Shown here piece by piece: positions 44,521 to 53,593 of a stretch of 64,000 nt of DNA (within the stretch, counting starts at the first letter, position 1; each line of letters begins with the position of its first letter). This DNA comes from a filamentous cyanobacterium ESFC-1 (GTDB taxonomy: Bacteria; Cyanobacteriota; Cyanobacteriia; Cyanobacteriales; Spirulinaceae): positions 4,625,388 to 4,689,387 of the forward strand of contig KB904821.1 in assembly GCA_000380225.1 (NCBI GenBank). The letters are read 5' to 3'. The notes below the pieces were generated by a model, which made no database searches, had not been told where the DNA came from, and was given only the letters and a program-made list of their open reading frames with translations. Both the position numbers and the translations under genes were made by a program.

Positions 44521-44576
44521 CATGACCAATAACCAACAACAAAGGACAAATGACCAATAACCAATGACCAACAACT
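44521..44576. repeat. Heptamer repeats (ACCAATA/ACCAACA, GGACAAA)
   Basis: About eight 7-bp units between the small unknown gene and the UPF0182 start. They directly abut the stop of the small gene at 44575. Confidence 0.75.
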
Positions 44577-44826
44577 AAGATTTCCGAATTTGAGACAATA
44601 CTCGATGAGTCCCATCCGGGGAAGTTTCAGTCGCTAAAGTTTCTAAATGTTCAACAACTTGGCGATCGCGAGCATTAGCCAAGTTATCATCATTGTTAGA
44701 TTGAGATTGAGCGGGTGTTGTAGAAGATTGGCTTTCACACATTGCAACTAACGATAGACTTTTAGCCACCAAATCAAGGGATTTCCGTTCTAAGATACAG
44801 AAAAAATGTGAAAAACTTGAGGCCAT
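44575..44826 (-). CDS. Small unknown protein (55-83 aa)
   Basis: The frame is open from ATG 44826 for 83 codons, but the first 28 residues (MASSFSHFFCILERKSL) look untypical; a start at ATG 44742 gives MCESQSSTTPAQSQSNNDDN and a helix QVVEHLETLATETS. The final TETSPDGTHRVLSQIRKS resembles the end of a globular small protein. No family recognised. The intact frame and Ser/Gln-rich leader support translation only moderately. Confidence 0.4.
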   Translation of the reverse strand: MASSFSHFFCILERKSLDLVAKSLSLVAMCESQSSTTPAQSQSNNDDNLANARDRQVVEHLETLATETSPDGTHRVLSQIRKS

Positions 44827-45065
44827 TGCCCCAGAATAACCCTAAAATCTTTCTTGAAATCTAGACCTTCTGGGACGATTCGACCCTACACTAAGAATTA
44901 TTACAAGATTTTTGTTTAGTTCGTCACTTGGACACAATAAAGACTGACATCAGGAACGATAACATAAAGCAGCTTAGAGAATATTGATCCTCACATCACT
45001 TTCTATTTCCCGGTTTTACCATTTTCTTGAGTTATTATATCCTTACTTTTTCTCCTCGTTGCCCC

Positions 45066-48000
45066 GTGAACATTAATACTGTGTTTTCCCCTAATTTAGA
45101 ACCTCAAATCGAGTTGCAACAATTGATTGTCTCCTTGGCAATTCAGTTGATGAAATCCGACAGTTATACAATTTCTAAAAGAATTGATGAAGCGATGCAA
45201 GCGTTGGGGGATGTTTTAGCAGTCGATGCAATTTATATACTTTTAAAACCAGAAAATACGGAAAACCTGAAAATCGCTCATCATTGGGTTTTACCAGAAA
45301 TTTCACCACCAGATTGGACTTATTTACACATTCCTTTCGAGCAGTTTATCGGGAGCGATCGCCTACAGCAAGGAAAAGGGGTTAAAATTAACAAAGCCAG
45401 CGATTTAACCTCATCTCGCGATCGCGCCTTTTGGCAAAAGTATCAAGGCAAATCCCTTTTAGCTCTACCTCTACAAAACCAGAAAAACACCTTTGGAATT
45501 TTAGGATTTTGTAGCTATCATCATACTTATCCTTGGCCAAACAGTCAAATTACAGCGTTAGCGCAAGTATCAGAAATTTTCAGCCAAGCCCTACAACGTC
45601 AACAACAAGAACAAACCCATTTAGAAAGCCATAGACGCAAACAAGCTTTATATAATGCCATTCCCGACTTATTATTATGTATTGGGAGTGATGGCATTTA
45701 TCGGGATTGTCTTTCGGCTAGAAACAGCCAAGATTTAATTAAAGTAAACCGAGTAGGCAAGCATCTCAGCGAACTTTTACCCCCGGAAATTGTCAACCGC
45801 CAACTCCAATATATCCAACAAGTTTTGACCACAGGGGAAACCATAAGTTTCGAGCAAAAACTCTGTATTGATGGCGTATGTCAGGATCAAGAAGTCCGCA
45901 TGACCGCCAGCGGCCCCGATGAAGTATTATTAATTATTCGCGATATTACCGGACGCAAAATAACCGAAGAAGCCCTTAAAGAAAGTGAAAATCGTGCCGC
46001 TTTAGCGTTTCAAGGTAACAATGATGGCATCTGGGATTGGAATGTGCAAACCGACGAAGTATTCTTTTCCCCTCGCTGGAAAGAAATGCTCGGTTTCAGC
46101 GACTCAGAACTGCCCAACCATCTTAGCACTTGGTCCGATCGCGTCCATCCCGAAGACCTCGAAGGGGCGATGCAAGCCATCCAAGACCATTTTGACCAAA
46201 AAGTTCCTTTTTACAACACAGAACACCGTTTACAGTGCAAAGACGGCAGCTACAAGTGGATTCTCGACCGGGGGAGAGCCACTTGGGACGAAGATGGTAA
46301 AGTGATTCGCATGGTGGGTTCTCACACCGATATTAGCGATCGCAAAGCCGCCGAAGCCGCCCTCCAAGAAAGCGAAAAACGCTGGCAATTAGCTTTGCGG
46401 GGGGCTAACGATGGGATATGGGACTGGAACTTAGCCACAGATTCTATCTTTTTCTCTCCCCGCTTATTAGAAATGCTGGGTTACGAATCCGGGGAATGGG
46501 GCGATCGCTTTGAGTCCTGGCAATCTCGCGTCCATCCCGACGACCTAGAACGGGTTTTCAACACCCTAAAAACCCATTTCAACCAAGAAACCCCCTTTTT
46601 CGTTTCAGAATACCGTCTAAGATGCAAAAACGGCAGCTACAAATGGATTCTCGACCGGGGAAAAGCCACTTGGGACGAAGATGGCAATGTGACTCGCATG
46701 GTCGGTTCACACACCGATATTAGCGATCGCAAACTCGCCGAAACCCAACTGCAACAAGCCAATCGTGCCTTTAGAACCCTCAGCCATTGCAACCAAGCCA
46801 TTGTCCGGGCCCAAAACGAAACCGACTTGTTACAAAGTATTTGCGACATTTTGATTCAAACCTGCGGTTATCGTCTCGCGTGGATTGGCTACCTCGAACA
46901 CAACGCCGCCAAAACCATCAAACCCATGGCCAAAGCGGGTTATGATGCCGGGTATGTGGACTCCCTGAACCTCACCTGGGCGGATAACCCCTATGGCCAA
47001 GGCCCGGTGGGAAAAGCAGTGCGTACCGCGCAACGGATTCCTGGGGGATTGTGTTCCTATTGCATCTGTCCCGAAATTACCCAAGACTCCCATTTCACCC
47101 CCTGGCAAACAGATGCTCTCGAACGGCGCTATACTTCAATTATCGCCTTACCCCTCCTCAACGAAAGCGGTGTGTTTGGCGTACTCACCCTTTACTCGAC
47201 TGAAACTGACACTTTCGACACAGAAGAAGTCAAACTACTGCAAGAACTCACCGCCGATTTTGCTTATGGCATTAATGCCCTGCGCGATCGCCGTTCCCTG
47301 GCTGAAAGTGAAGAAAAATTCCGCCAACTGACTGAAAACATCGAAGATGTCTTTTGGATGCAAAACGTCGAAAATGACGATACTTTGTATGTTAGCCCCG
47401 CTTATGAGCAGATTTGGGGGCGCAGTTGCCAAAGCGTCTACGACAATCCGTTATCTTATCAACAAACCATCCATCCTGAAGATTGCGATCGCCTCAACCA
47501 ACTCATCCAAAACAGCCTCAACGGTTACTTTGACAGCGAATATCGCCTGATTCAGCCCGACGGTTCGATACGTTGGATATGGGATCGCGGCTTTCCCATT
47601 TACGACGAACACGGCAACCTTTATCGTAAAGCCGGAATTGCCAAAGACATCACCGAACGCAAAAATATCGAAGAAATACTGCGTCAGTCCAAAGACGAAA
47701 TGGAACAACGGGTACAGCAACGCACCCTTGAACTGGCCCGAATTAACGAAAAACTGCAACAAGAACTGCGCGATCGCATTGCCATCGAAACCAAACTGCG
47801 TAAAAGTGAAAAACAATACCGTACCCTTGTGCAGAACTTTCCCGACGGGGCTGTGTTTCTCTTTGACCGCGAAAATCGTCATACCATTGCCGATGGAGTC
47901 GGCCTCACCACCCAAAACCTCTCCCGCGAACAACTCGAAAACCACACCCTTGAAGCCCTCCCCGACAAACTCTTAACCGCCGTCCGTCCCTTGTACGAAG

Positions 48001-48827
48001 CCGCCCTCAACGGCCAAACCCTGACTCGGGCCATCGAATATCGCGATCGCATCTATACCTACCAAGCCCTTCCCGTCCGTAACGAACAAGGAGAAGTTTT
48101 TGCAGGCATGATTGTCATGCAGGATATCACCGAACGGGCTGCCATTGAACGGATGAAAGGGGAATTTATCGCCGTTGTTTCCCACGAACTCCGCACCCCC
48201 CTAACCTCCATTCACGGCGCTTTAAACCTCCTCGACAGTGGCTTAGTGCAACCCGACTCTCCCCAAGGGTCTCGCGTCATCCATATTGCCGCCGAAAGTG
48301 CCGCCCGTCTGACTCGCCTTGTCAACGACATTTTAGAGCTAGAACGGCTCGAATCGGGCAAAATCAAGCTCAATCCCGAAACAATCCAAGCCCTACCCCT
48401 CCTACAACACGCCCTCGACCAAATGCAGGTTATGGCGAATCGAGCGGGCATTAATCTAGTCTTGGACGCTGCGGATTGTCAGTTTATTGCCGATCGCGAT
48501 CGCATCCTGCAAGTTTTAACCAATCTTCTTAGTAATGCTATCAAATTTAGCGATCGCGGCCAAACCGTATCCCTGCTTCTCCATCCCACCCCCGACTCCC
48601 TCATCTTCACCGTCCGCGATTCTGGCCGCGGCATTCATCCCGACAAAATCGACTGCATCTTTGAACGCTTCCACCAAATCGACGCATCCGACTCCCGTCA
48701 AAAAGGAGGAACCGGTCTCGGCCTCGCCATTTGCCGTAGCATTGTCGAACAACATGGCGGTAAAATTTGGGTCGAAAGCACTCTCAATGAAGGTAGTTGT
48801 TTTTACTTTAATCTGAGAAGGCAATGA
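45066..48827 (+). CDS. Large PAS/GAF hybrid sensor histidine kinase
   Basis: A soluble kinase of about 1253 residues. In order: GAF; PAS; two PAS-PAC units (DGIWDWNVQTDEVFFSPRW and DGIWDWNLATDSIFFSPRL) that are near duplicates; a second GAF (CGYRLAWIGYLEHN); another PAS-PAC; a coiled coil; PAS; HisKA with the phospho-acceptor in VVSHELRTPL (about residue 1040); and HATPase_c with NLLSNAIKFS, DSGRGI and GGTGLGLAICR. No membrane segment, so cytosolic signal. Start is uncertain: TTG 45027, GTG 45066 and ATG 45153 are all possible; I prefer GTG 45066. A CheY-like receiver gene follows and is the likely partner. Confidence 0.88.
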   Translation: MNINTVFSPNLEPQIELQQLIVSLAIQLMKSDSYTISKRIDEAMQALGDVLAVDAIYILLKPENTENLKIAHHWVLPEISPPDWTYLHIPFEQFIGSDRLQQGKGVKINKASDLTSSRDRAFWQKYQGKSLLALPLQNQKNTFGILGFCSYHHTYPWPNSQITALAQVSEIFSQALQRQQQEQTHLESHRRKQALYNAIPDLLLCIGSDGIYRDCLSARNSQDLIKVNRVGKHLSELLPPEIVNRQLQYIQQVLTTGETISFEQKLCIDGVCQDQEVRMTASGPDEVLLIIRDITGRKITEEALKESENRAALAFQGNNDGIWDWNVQTDEVFFSPRWKEMLGFSDSELPNHLSTWSDRVHPEDLEGAMQAIQDHFDQKVPFYNTEHRLQCKDGSYKWILDRGRATWDEDGKVIRMVGSHTDISDRKAAEAALQESEKRWQLALRGANDGIWDWNLATDSIFFSPRLLEMLGYESGEWGDRFESWQSRVHPDDLERVFNTLKTHFNQETPFFVSEYRLRCKNGSYKWILDRGKATWDEDGNVTRMVGSHTDISDRKLAETQLQQANRAFRTLSHCNQAIVRAQNETDLLQSICDILIQTCGYRLAWIGYLEHNAAKTIKPMAKAGYDAGYVDSLNLTWADNPYGQGPVGKAVRTAQRIPGGLCSYCICPEITQDSHFTPWQTDALERRYTSIIALPLLNESGVFGVLTLYSTETDTFDTEEVKLLQELTADFAYGINALRDRRSLAESEEKFRQLTENIEDVFWMQNVENDDTLYVSPAYEQIWGRSCQSVYDNPLSYQQTIHPEDCDRLNQLIQNSLNGYFDSEYRLIQPDGSIRWIWDRGFPIYDEHGNLYRKAGIAKDITERKNIEEILRQSKDEMEQRVQQRTLELARINEKLQQELRDRIAIETKLRKSEKQYRTLVQNFPDGAVFLFDRENRHTIADGVGLTTQNLSREQLENHTLEALPDKLLTAVRPLYEAALNGQTLTRAIEYRDRIYTYQALPVRNEQGEVFAGMIVMQDITERAAIERMKGEFIAVVSHELRTPLTSIHGALNLLDSGLVQPDSPQGSRVIHIAAESAARLTRLVNDILELERLESGKIKLNPETIQALPLLQHALDQMQVMANRAGINLVLDAADCQFIADRDRILQVLTNLLSNAIKFSDRGQTVSLLLHPTPDSLIFTVRDSGRGIHPDKIDCIFERFHQIDASDSRQKGGTGLGLAICRSIVEQHGGKIWVESTLNEGSCFYFNLRRQ

Positions 48828-48828
48828 C

Positions 48829-48957
48829 CAATTACCAATTACCAATTAAACAGTAGTAGTAGGTTGGGTAGAACGAAGTGAAACCCAACAACCAACAACC
48901 AATAACCAATAACCAACAACCAACAACAAAGGACAAAGGACAAAAGACAAAAGACAA
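48829..48957. repeat. Heptamer arrays (ACCAATT, ACCAACA, AAAGGAC) and dispersed palindrome
   Basis: ACCAATT units follow the kinase stop; then a GTAGGTTGGGT...GAAACCCAAC piece (about 48861-48893, also reversed near 23080), then ACCAACA/ACCAATA and AAGACAA/GGACAAA units up to the receiver ATG. The receiver start is thus reached through repeat DNA. Confidence 0.8.
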
Positions 48958-49332
48958 ATGACAAACAAATGCTTATTAGTCATTGACGACGACGACGGCG
49001 TGAGAGAAATCATCCAAATATCCCTCGAAGCTGCCGCCGGATGGCAAGTCCTCACTGCATCTTCTGGTCGCGAGGGCTTGCAAGTCGCCGCCAACCAACA
49101 ACCCGACGCAATTCTCCTTGATGTCATGATGCCCAATATGGACGGGGCTGAGACCTTTCGCCGCCTCCAAGCCTCCCCCGAAACTGCCCCTATCCCCACC
49201 ATTCTCCTTACCGCTAAAGCCAAAATGAGCGAACAGCAACAATACATGAATTTGGGAGTAACGGGAATTATTACCAAGCCTTTTGAAGCCTTAAATTTAG
49301 TTAACCAAATTCAAAAAATTCTAAATTGGTAA
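48958..49332 (+). CDS. Single-domain response regulator (CheY-like)
   Basis: A 124-residue receiver domain. Acidic pocket DDDD at residues 10-13, phospho-acceptor Asp in ILLDVMMPNMDG (D55), Thr in LLTAKA and Lys in ITKPF, so all receiver positions are intact. No output domain. It lies 130 bp downstream of the large histidine kinase, which is its probable donor. The start codon lies at the end of a heptamer array; no typical ribosome site is seen. Confidence 0.92.
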   Translation: MTNKCLLVIDDDDGVREIIQISLEAAAGWQVLTASSGREGLQVAANQQPDAILLDVMMPNMDGAETFRRLQASPETAPIPTILLTAKAKMSEQQQYMNLGVTGIITKPFEALNLVNQIQKILNW

Positions 49333-49420
49333 ATATCGACCGCGAGTCATTTCTGGTTTTTTATTAGTAATTGATAGAATAATCTTCATATAGTAATTCC
49401 AAGTTAAAACAAACTGTAAG

Positions 49421-49457
49421 CCCTTCTCCTGCGGGAGAGGGGTTTGGGGTGAGGGCA
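49421..49457. repeat. Dispersed GGGAGAGGGG hairpin, copy 1
   Basis: CCCTTCTCCTGCGGGAGAGGGG (broken here as CCCTTCTCC-TGC-GGGAGAGGGG) forms a stem, followed by TTTGGGGTGAGGGC. The same unit in opposite orientation is at 52578-52613. Its place between convergent genes fits a bidirectional terminator. Confidence 0.6.
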
Positions 49458-49518
49458 AAACTCTAATTGCGTAGACTTCAAGGATAAATGTACGGAAACA
49501 AATTGTAATCAAAGGCAA

Positions 49519-51012
49519 TTACTGAAAATCCACATAATCCTCTAAATCATCAATAATGGGTTGCGGATATTCTTCTAACAGTTTCCACACCACCACATAA
49601 CTACCATCGGCTTCGCGACGCAAAGGACGAAACGCAATCAATAAATCGCTACTGGGGGTGTTAAGAATTTGGGCAGTTTGACGGCGTTGTGAGCGATGAA
49701 TTGGCTCGTCGTTGAGAATCACTGAGGGGAGTTGATACTGGACTAAACGCAGCAAATAAGTCTGATTTTCAACAATAGGGGCATAAGCAAAGGCAGGGGG
49801 CGCTTCTGTGGGTAAAATACTGCCCATTTTACCGAAATAAAAGCGTCTTTGGTCGGCTTGGATGGCGGCAAGTTCGATGGGGGGACGATAAGCGGTAAAG
49901 AGTTGACGTTGTAGAGAAGTCAGGGCGGAAATATGCTCGAAACGGGGGAAATGTTCGAGGGAAATGTCGCCAATATCTACCAAGAAACCGTAGCGAATGG
50001 CGCGAGGGGGAATGATGAAATTATCGCCTTCTACTCGCAGGGATAGACGGGGTAAAAAGCCGTCAGCGAGGGTTTCGAGGGGGATGGGAGTGGTTGCCGG
50101 ATTGGGGAGTACGCGATCGCGCAGTTGATTTAATTCTAACGGCGATTCTGAGGCGGTGGGGATGGTGGCAATACCTGTGTAGGGTTGGGCTAAAAGGCGA
50201 CGGTATTGCTGCGCGAGATTGGGATAAAGGGCAAATTCGTTAATTTCTCCGGTTAGGTTTTCGGGATTGAGCTTAGAATCAGCAATTTCTGCCGGGAAAA
50301 ATTGTTGAGCGCTCAAAAGCAAGCGTTTGGTCATAAATAAGCCATACAGCGCGTCAAGATTTGGGATTGTGGCGCTTTCTTGGGCGGCAAAACGACGGGC
50401 TGCTGTGGCAATGGAGGGACGCGCATCTAAATCCCGATTGGCTTCTGGCGGTTTGGCGGGTTGTCCGACGATTGTCGGCTCAGAGACCCTTTCTCGCCCG
50501 GACAACAGGGCAGAAAATAGCTCGTTAACATTTCCGTCCAAATCTAGGGGGATTGCTTCAAACCTGCCTTGTAGGGCGGCTAATTCCACATCGCTTAACC
50601 AGTTTTGCTGGCGATACAATACCGGAATCATCGGTTCAAGTTGTTGACGGGCGTAAAATAAGGCACAAAAAACCTGTTGTTGCTCGAAAGAAAAGTCTGA
50701 CGGTAGGGTTGCCCCATCTCGACAAATAATCTGCGGGACGATGTAATAATCCCTTAAAAAACGTTCAACTTTAAACAAATGAACATACAATTGTTCGCGA
50801 GCCAAAGCAATGCGATCGGGGTCAGGGTTGGTCAGGGTTGCTTCTATCAATTCGACGATTAGCTCTTGTTCTGTCATTAACAATCGCGATCGCGTCCAAA
50901 AGGGCGTAATTGTCTCTGTTTGGGCAATTTCAATCGGTTCGGCGGCTTGAGTCACCGTTGGGAGAGTCGCGATCGCGGTGATTGCCGCTAAAGTTAGAGA
51001 AATATAACGCAT
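49519..51012 (-). CDS. Exported protein of unknown function
   Basis: A 497-residue protein with a signal peptide (residues 1-23, ATLPTVTQA). The mature part is mostly helical, with LYVHLFKVERFLRDYYIVPQ, two Cys (about 96 and 112: IICRDG, VFCALF) that might pair, and a beta-rich second half ending RREADGSYVVVWKLLEEYPQ. I do not recognise it. It should lie in the periplasm. The neighbours give no clue: it is divergent from an RND adaptor lipoprotein gene 209 bp away. Confidence 0.72.
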   Translation of the reverse strand: MRYISLTLAAITAIATLPTVTQAAEPIEIAQTETITPFWTRSRLLMTEQELIVELIEATLTNPDPDRIALAREQLYVHLFKVERFLRDYYIVPQIICRDGATLPSDFSFEQQQVFCALFYARQQLEPMIPVLYRQQNWLSDVELAALQGRFEAIPLDLDGNVNELFSALLSGRERVSEPTIVGQPAKPPEANRDLDARPSIATAARRFAAQESATIPNLDALYGLFMTKRLLLSAQQFFPAEIADSKLNPENLTGEINEFALYPNLAQQYRRLLAQPYTGIATIPTASESPLELNQLRDRVLPNPATTPIPLETLADGFLPRLSLRVEGDNFIIPPRAIRYGFLVDIGDISLEHFPRFEHISALTSLQRQLFTAYRPPIELAAIQADQRRFYFGKMGSILPTEAPPAFAYAPIVENQTYLLRLVQYQLPSVILNDEPIHRSQRRQTAQILNTPSSDLLIAFRPLRREADGSYVVVWKLLEEYPQPIIDDLEDYVDFQ

Positions 51013-51044
51013 TTTATCTCAGTAATCAGCTTTTTTCAGTTAAC

Positions 51045-51219
51045 AGCTTTTTTCAGTTATCAGTTATCAGTAATCAGTGATTAAGGGGCAGTGGGCGTGT
51101 AGGGGCGGGGTTTCCCCGCCCAAGAGGGGGGGGAAGAAATTACCAATAACCAATGACCAATTACCAATTAAGGGATTCTGCCAACAACCAATAACCAACA
51201 ACCAATAACCAATAACTAA
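51045..51219. repeat. Composite repeat block, reversed relative to 3897-4040
   Basis: CAGTTAT/CAGTAAT heptamers, GGGCAGTGGGCGTG, the palindrome GGGGCGGGG-TTT-CCCCGCCC, ACCAATT and ACCAACA units. Order and parts mirror the block after the cysteine desulfurase. The heptamers end one base before the ATG of the adaptor gene. Confidence 0.7.
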
Positions 51220-51220
51220 A

Positions 51221-52456
51221 ATGTCCTACAAAATATTACTTATACTCGGATTTTTAATCTTACCCATTACCGCTTGTCAAGAAATCGCTTCTGAAGCCGA
51301 AACCGAACAACGACGGGGTGAAAGCGGCAAAAACGTCGATGTGGCAGTAGCCGAAACCGGATTTCTCAACGCCGCTAAAGAATACGTCGGTACGACAAAA
51401 CCCAGTGTAGAAGTAGCAGTGCGATCGCAAGTCGAAGGCAAACTGCTCAATCTTACCGTGGATGTGGGCGATCGCGTCGTCCGCAACCAACTCCTCGCCC
51501 GTCTTGATGATACCCTCTTGGTCACCGAAGTAAACAAAGCCCAAGCCGACCTCGCCGCCATCGAATCCGAACAAGCCCAAGCAATGGCCGAAGTCAGCAA
51601 CGCCAAAGCCCAACTCGAACGCAGTCGCGTCGAACTCCAACAAGCCGAAGCCAACGCCCAACGCTACCAAGATTTAGTCACAGAAGGGGCAGTAACCGCC
51701 CAACAAGCCGAAACCTTCCAAACCGAGGCCAAAGTTGCCCAACAAGGGGTATTATCGGCTCAAGACCAGTTGCGATCGCGCCAGAAAGCCGTAGAATCGA
51801 TTACCGGACGCATGGCCGCCCAACGGGCCGTGATCAACGACCGCATCACCCGCAAAACCTACGCCAACCTCTACTCCCCCATCAACGGCGTAGTCCTCGA
51901 AAAAACCAGCGAACCTGGCAACCTCGTCACCGCCGGGGGGGAAGTCCTGCAACTCGGCGACCTCTCCACCGTTAAAGTCGTCGTCCCCGTCTCGGAACTC
52001 GACCTGGAAAACCTGCGCGTCGGTCAATCCGTCTCAGTCCTCCTCGATGCCTTCCCCGACCGCACTTTTACCGGAGAAATCGCCCGGATTACCCCCGTTG
52101 CTGACCCCGTTTCCCGCCAAATTCCTGTAGAAGTCAACCTCCCTAACCCCAACGGCAACATTACCAGCAACCTCCTCGCCAGAGTCAGTTTACAGCAGGG
52201 TGCATCCCCTCGCGTCGTGATTCCAGAATCGGCGTTAAACAACCGAGAAGACCAGCAAGCGACGATTTTTGTCGTTTCTGACAGCGCCGAGTCTGAAGCC
52301 ACCGTCAGCGCCCAAACGGTGACGATTGGCGAGATTGCTAACGGTAAAGCTGTTATTGTCGCGGGGTTGCAACCGGGCGATCGTTTTGTGGTCAACAGCA
52401 GCCAACCGTTAGAACCCGGAGACACGGTGCGCCTCAGTATTTTGTCGGAGTCTTAA
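51221..52456 (+). CDS. RND efflux periplasmic adaptor lipoprotein
   Basis: A 411-residue adaptor of the AcrA type. Signal peptide with lipobox LPITAC (lipid at C19), lipoyl domain VRSQVEGKLLNLTVDVGDRV (about 66-85), a helical hairpin from about 100 to 190 (AQLERSRVELQQAEANAQRY), then YSPINGVVLEKTSEPGNLV and beta-barrel with AFPDRTFTGEIARITPVADP. Such adaptors join an RND pump to an outer-membrane channel. No pump gene follows; the DNA downstream is repeats and a duplicated TA block, so the partner was separated or lies elsewhere. Confidence 0.92.
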   Translation: MSYKILLILGFLILPITACQEIASEAETEQRRGESGKNVDVAVAETGFLNAAKEYVGTTKPSVEVAVRSQVEGKLLNLTVDVGDRVVRNQLLARLDDTLLVTEVNKAQADLAAIESEQAQAMAEVSNAKAQLERSRVELQQAEANAQRYQDLVTEGAVTAQQAETFQTEAKVAQQGVLSAQDQLRSRQKAVESITGRMAAQRAVINDRITRKTYANLYSPINGVVLEKTSEPGNLVTAGGEVLQLGDLSTVKVVVPVSELDLENLRVGQSVSVLLDAFPDRTFTGEIARITPVADPVSRQIPVEVNLPNPNGNITSNLLARVSLQQGASPRVVIPESALNNREDQQATIFVVSDSAESEATVSAQTVTIGEIANGKAVIVAGLQPGDRFVVNSSQPLEPGDTVRLSILSES

Positions 52457-52663
52457 CTTGTCTACTCTGGTTTCGGTGAGACAACTGGGGTGCTGTCTTT
52501 TAGCAAAACGATCCCTAAGATCGAATTTCTGCCTGTATAGCAGCAAGCAAAACAGTTAGGACGTTTGATTTGAGGTTTGCCCTCACCCCAACCCCTCTCC
52601 CACGGGAGAGGGGCTTGATTTCTAAGGATGGATATGTTGTCCTGACCGATTTGGCGGTTGCTC
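52457..52663. other. Intergenic DNA between adaptor gene and MITE, with hairpin
   Basis: The only notable feature is CCCCTCTCCCACGGGAGAGGGG in two parts (CCCCTCTCCC-AC-GGGAGAGGGG) at 52592-52613 with GCCCTCACCCCAAC before it, the reversed copy of the hairpin at 49421. No ORF or RNA gene is seen, and no trace of an RND pump gene. Confidence 0.5.
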
Positions 52664-52790
52664 TAGTCATTCTAAATAAAAACCGACAGCCCGCCCGCAG
52701 ATTAAAATCTGGGGAACCAACACGGCAAAGTCCGCTTTTACGGACTCAGAAAATTAAGCATGAATGTACGGAACTTAATTGGAATGACTA
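52664..52790. repeat. MITE-like palindromic element, copy B
   Basis: A 127-bp unit with perfect 9-bp terminal inverted repeats: TAGTCATTC at 52664-52672 and GAATGACTA at 52782-52790. Inner palindromes are AGATTAAAATCT and AGTCCG-CTTTTA-CGGACT. No ORF of its own. Its right end runs into the minus-strand hepT and supplies its last codons and stop. Copy A is at about 2547-2675; a left-truncated copy is at 62614-62703. Confidence 0.75.
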
Positions 52791-53119
52791 TATATCTCCA
52801 GAATCACAATTTTTAAGGGTGGGATGCCTTCTTGAATGGTTGCCCAAACTACGTTCAAATCAATTCCCCAGTATTCATGTACTAGCACATCTCTCATACC
52901 TGCGATCGCTTTCCAAGGGATTTGCGGGTAGCGACTGCGGGTATCTTCGGGAATTTTCTTGACTGCTTCTCCCAGAATTTCAATGGCTTTCACCACTGCC
53001 AAAACTTTTTCTCGATTTTGCTGAAACGCCGCAAAATTAACTCCTGCTGTAAAAGTTTCGATATCGGCGATCGCGTCTAGAATATCTTGTAAAACCTCTG
53101 AGCGCGATCGTTCCGTCAT
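52775..53119 (-). CDS. hepT: HepT-like ribonuclease toxin, copy 2
   Basis: A 114-residue HEPN RNase with Rx4HxY at R76, H81 and Y83 (RDVLVHEY). It differs clearly from copy 1 (about 30-40% by eye) and is the same as copy 3. Its last residues (EIYSHSN) are coded by the right end of a MITE, so the insertion changed the natural C-terminus; the motif region is untouched. It overlaps the mntA gene by 4 bp (ATGA). The partner neutralises it by AMPylation, by family knowledge. Confidence 0.87.
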   Translation of the reverse strand: MTERSRSEVLQDILDAIADIETFTAGVNFAAFQQNREKVLAVVKAIEILGEAVKKIPEDTRSRYPQIPWKAIAGMRDVLVHEYWGIDLNVVWATIQEGIPPLKIVILEIYSHSN

Positions 53120-53409
53120 ACATAAACAACTTCTGATAAAACTCGTTCGCGAATCCGGGGTTTCAAACCATTTTTCGTCACCACATCCACCTTCATCCCC
53201 ATCACCCCGGCGAGATAATCTCGCAATTCTACTAACTGAAACAAGGTCGGCGCTTGTTCGTAATCAATTAAGATATCAACATCGCTTGTTTGTGTCTGTT
53301 GACCCTGAGTATAAGAACCAAAAACCCCTAATTCTGTAACGCGATACTGTTGCTGGAGTAAAGGTTTTGTGGCTTTCAGGATTTGTTTAATTTCTTCTAG
53401 GGTTTTCAT
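53116..53409 (-). CDS. mntA: MntA-like nucleotidyltransferase antitoxin, copy 2
   Basis: A 97-residue protein with GS-x10-DxD: G31-S32, then D43 and D45 in SDVDILID. It begins KTLEEIKQILKATKP and ends with RERVLSEVVYV. Same as copy 3. ATGA overlap with hepT, so the pair is one transcript. Start ATG 53409 follows AT-rich DNA after a HIP1 site. Confidence 0.87.
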   Translation of the reverse strand: MKTLEEIKQILKATKPLLQQQYRVTELGVFGSYTQGQQTQTSDVDILIDYEQAPTLFQLVELRDYLAGVMGMKVDVVTKNGLKPRIRERVLSEVVYV

Positions 53410-53554
53410 ATCCAGGCAAACAGGGTTTTGAAGTATTTAAATTTTAATCTGAATTAGGGAGCAAAAGCGCGATCGCCCTTCCCAATTTTCCCTCCTTATA
53501 AATAAAATGAAATTTTGCAAGTCGCTAATCTGTCGGATGCTGAGATTAAATATG

Positions 53555-53587
53555 AGAACCCCGGTTGTTTCAAAAAACCGGGGTTCT
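53555..53587. terminator. Perfect 12-bp hairpin of AGAACCCCGGTT family
   Basis: AGAACCCCGGTT at 53555-53566 pairs exactly with AACCGGGGTTCT at 53576-53587 across a 9-nt loop. It lies 6 bp past the stop of the 188-residue minus-strand gene, so it can act as its terminator. It belongs to a repeat family found elsewhere in the window. Confidence 0.65.
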
Positions 53588-53593
53588 GGGTCA

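Noticed and set aside
49421..49442. tRNA or small RNA gene
   Set aside because: Strong hairpin but no cloverleaf; the same unit recurs at 52592, so it is a dispersed repeat or terminator.
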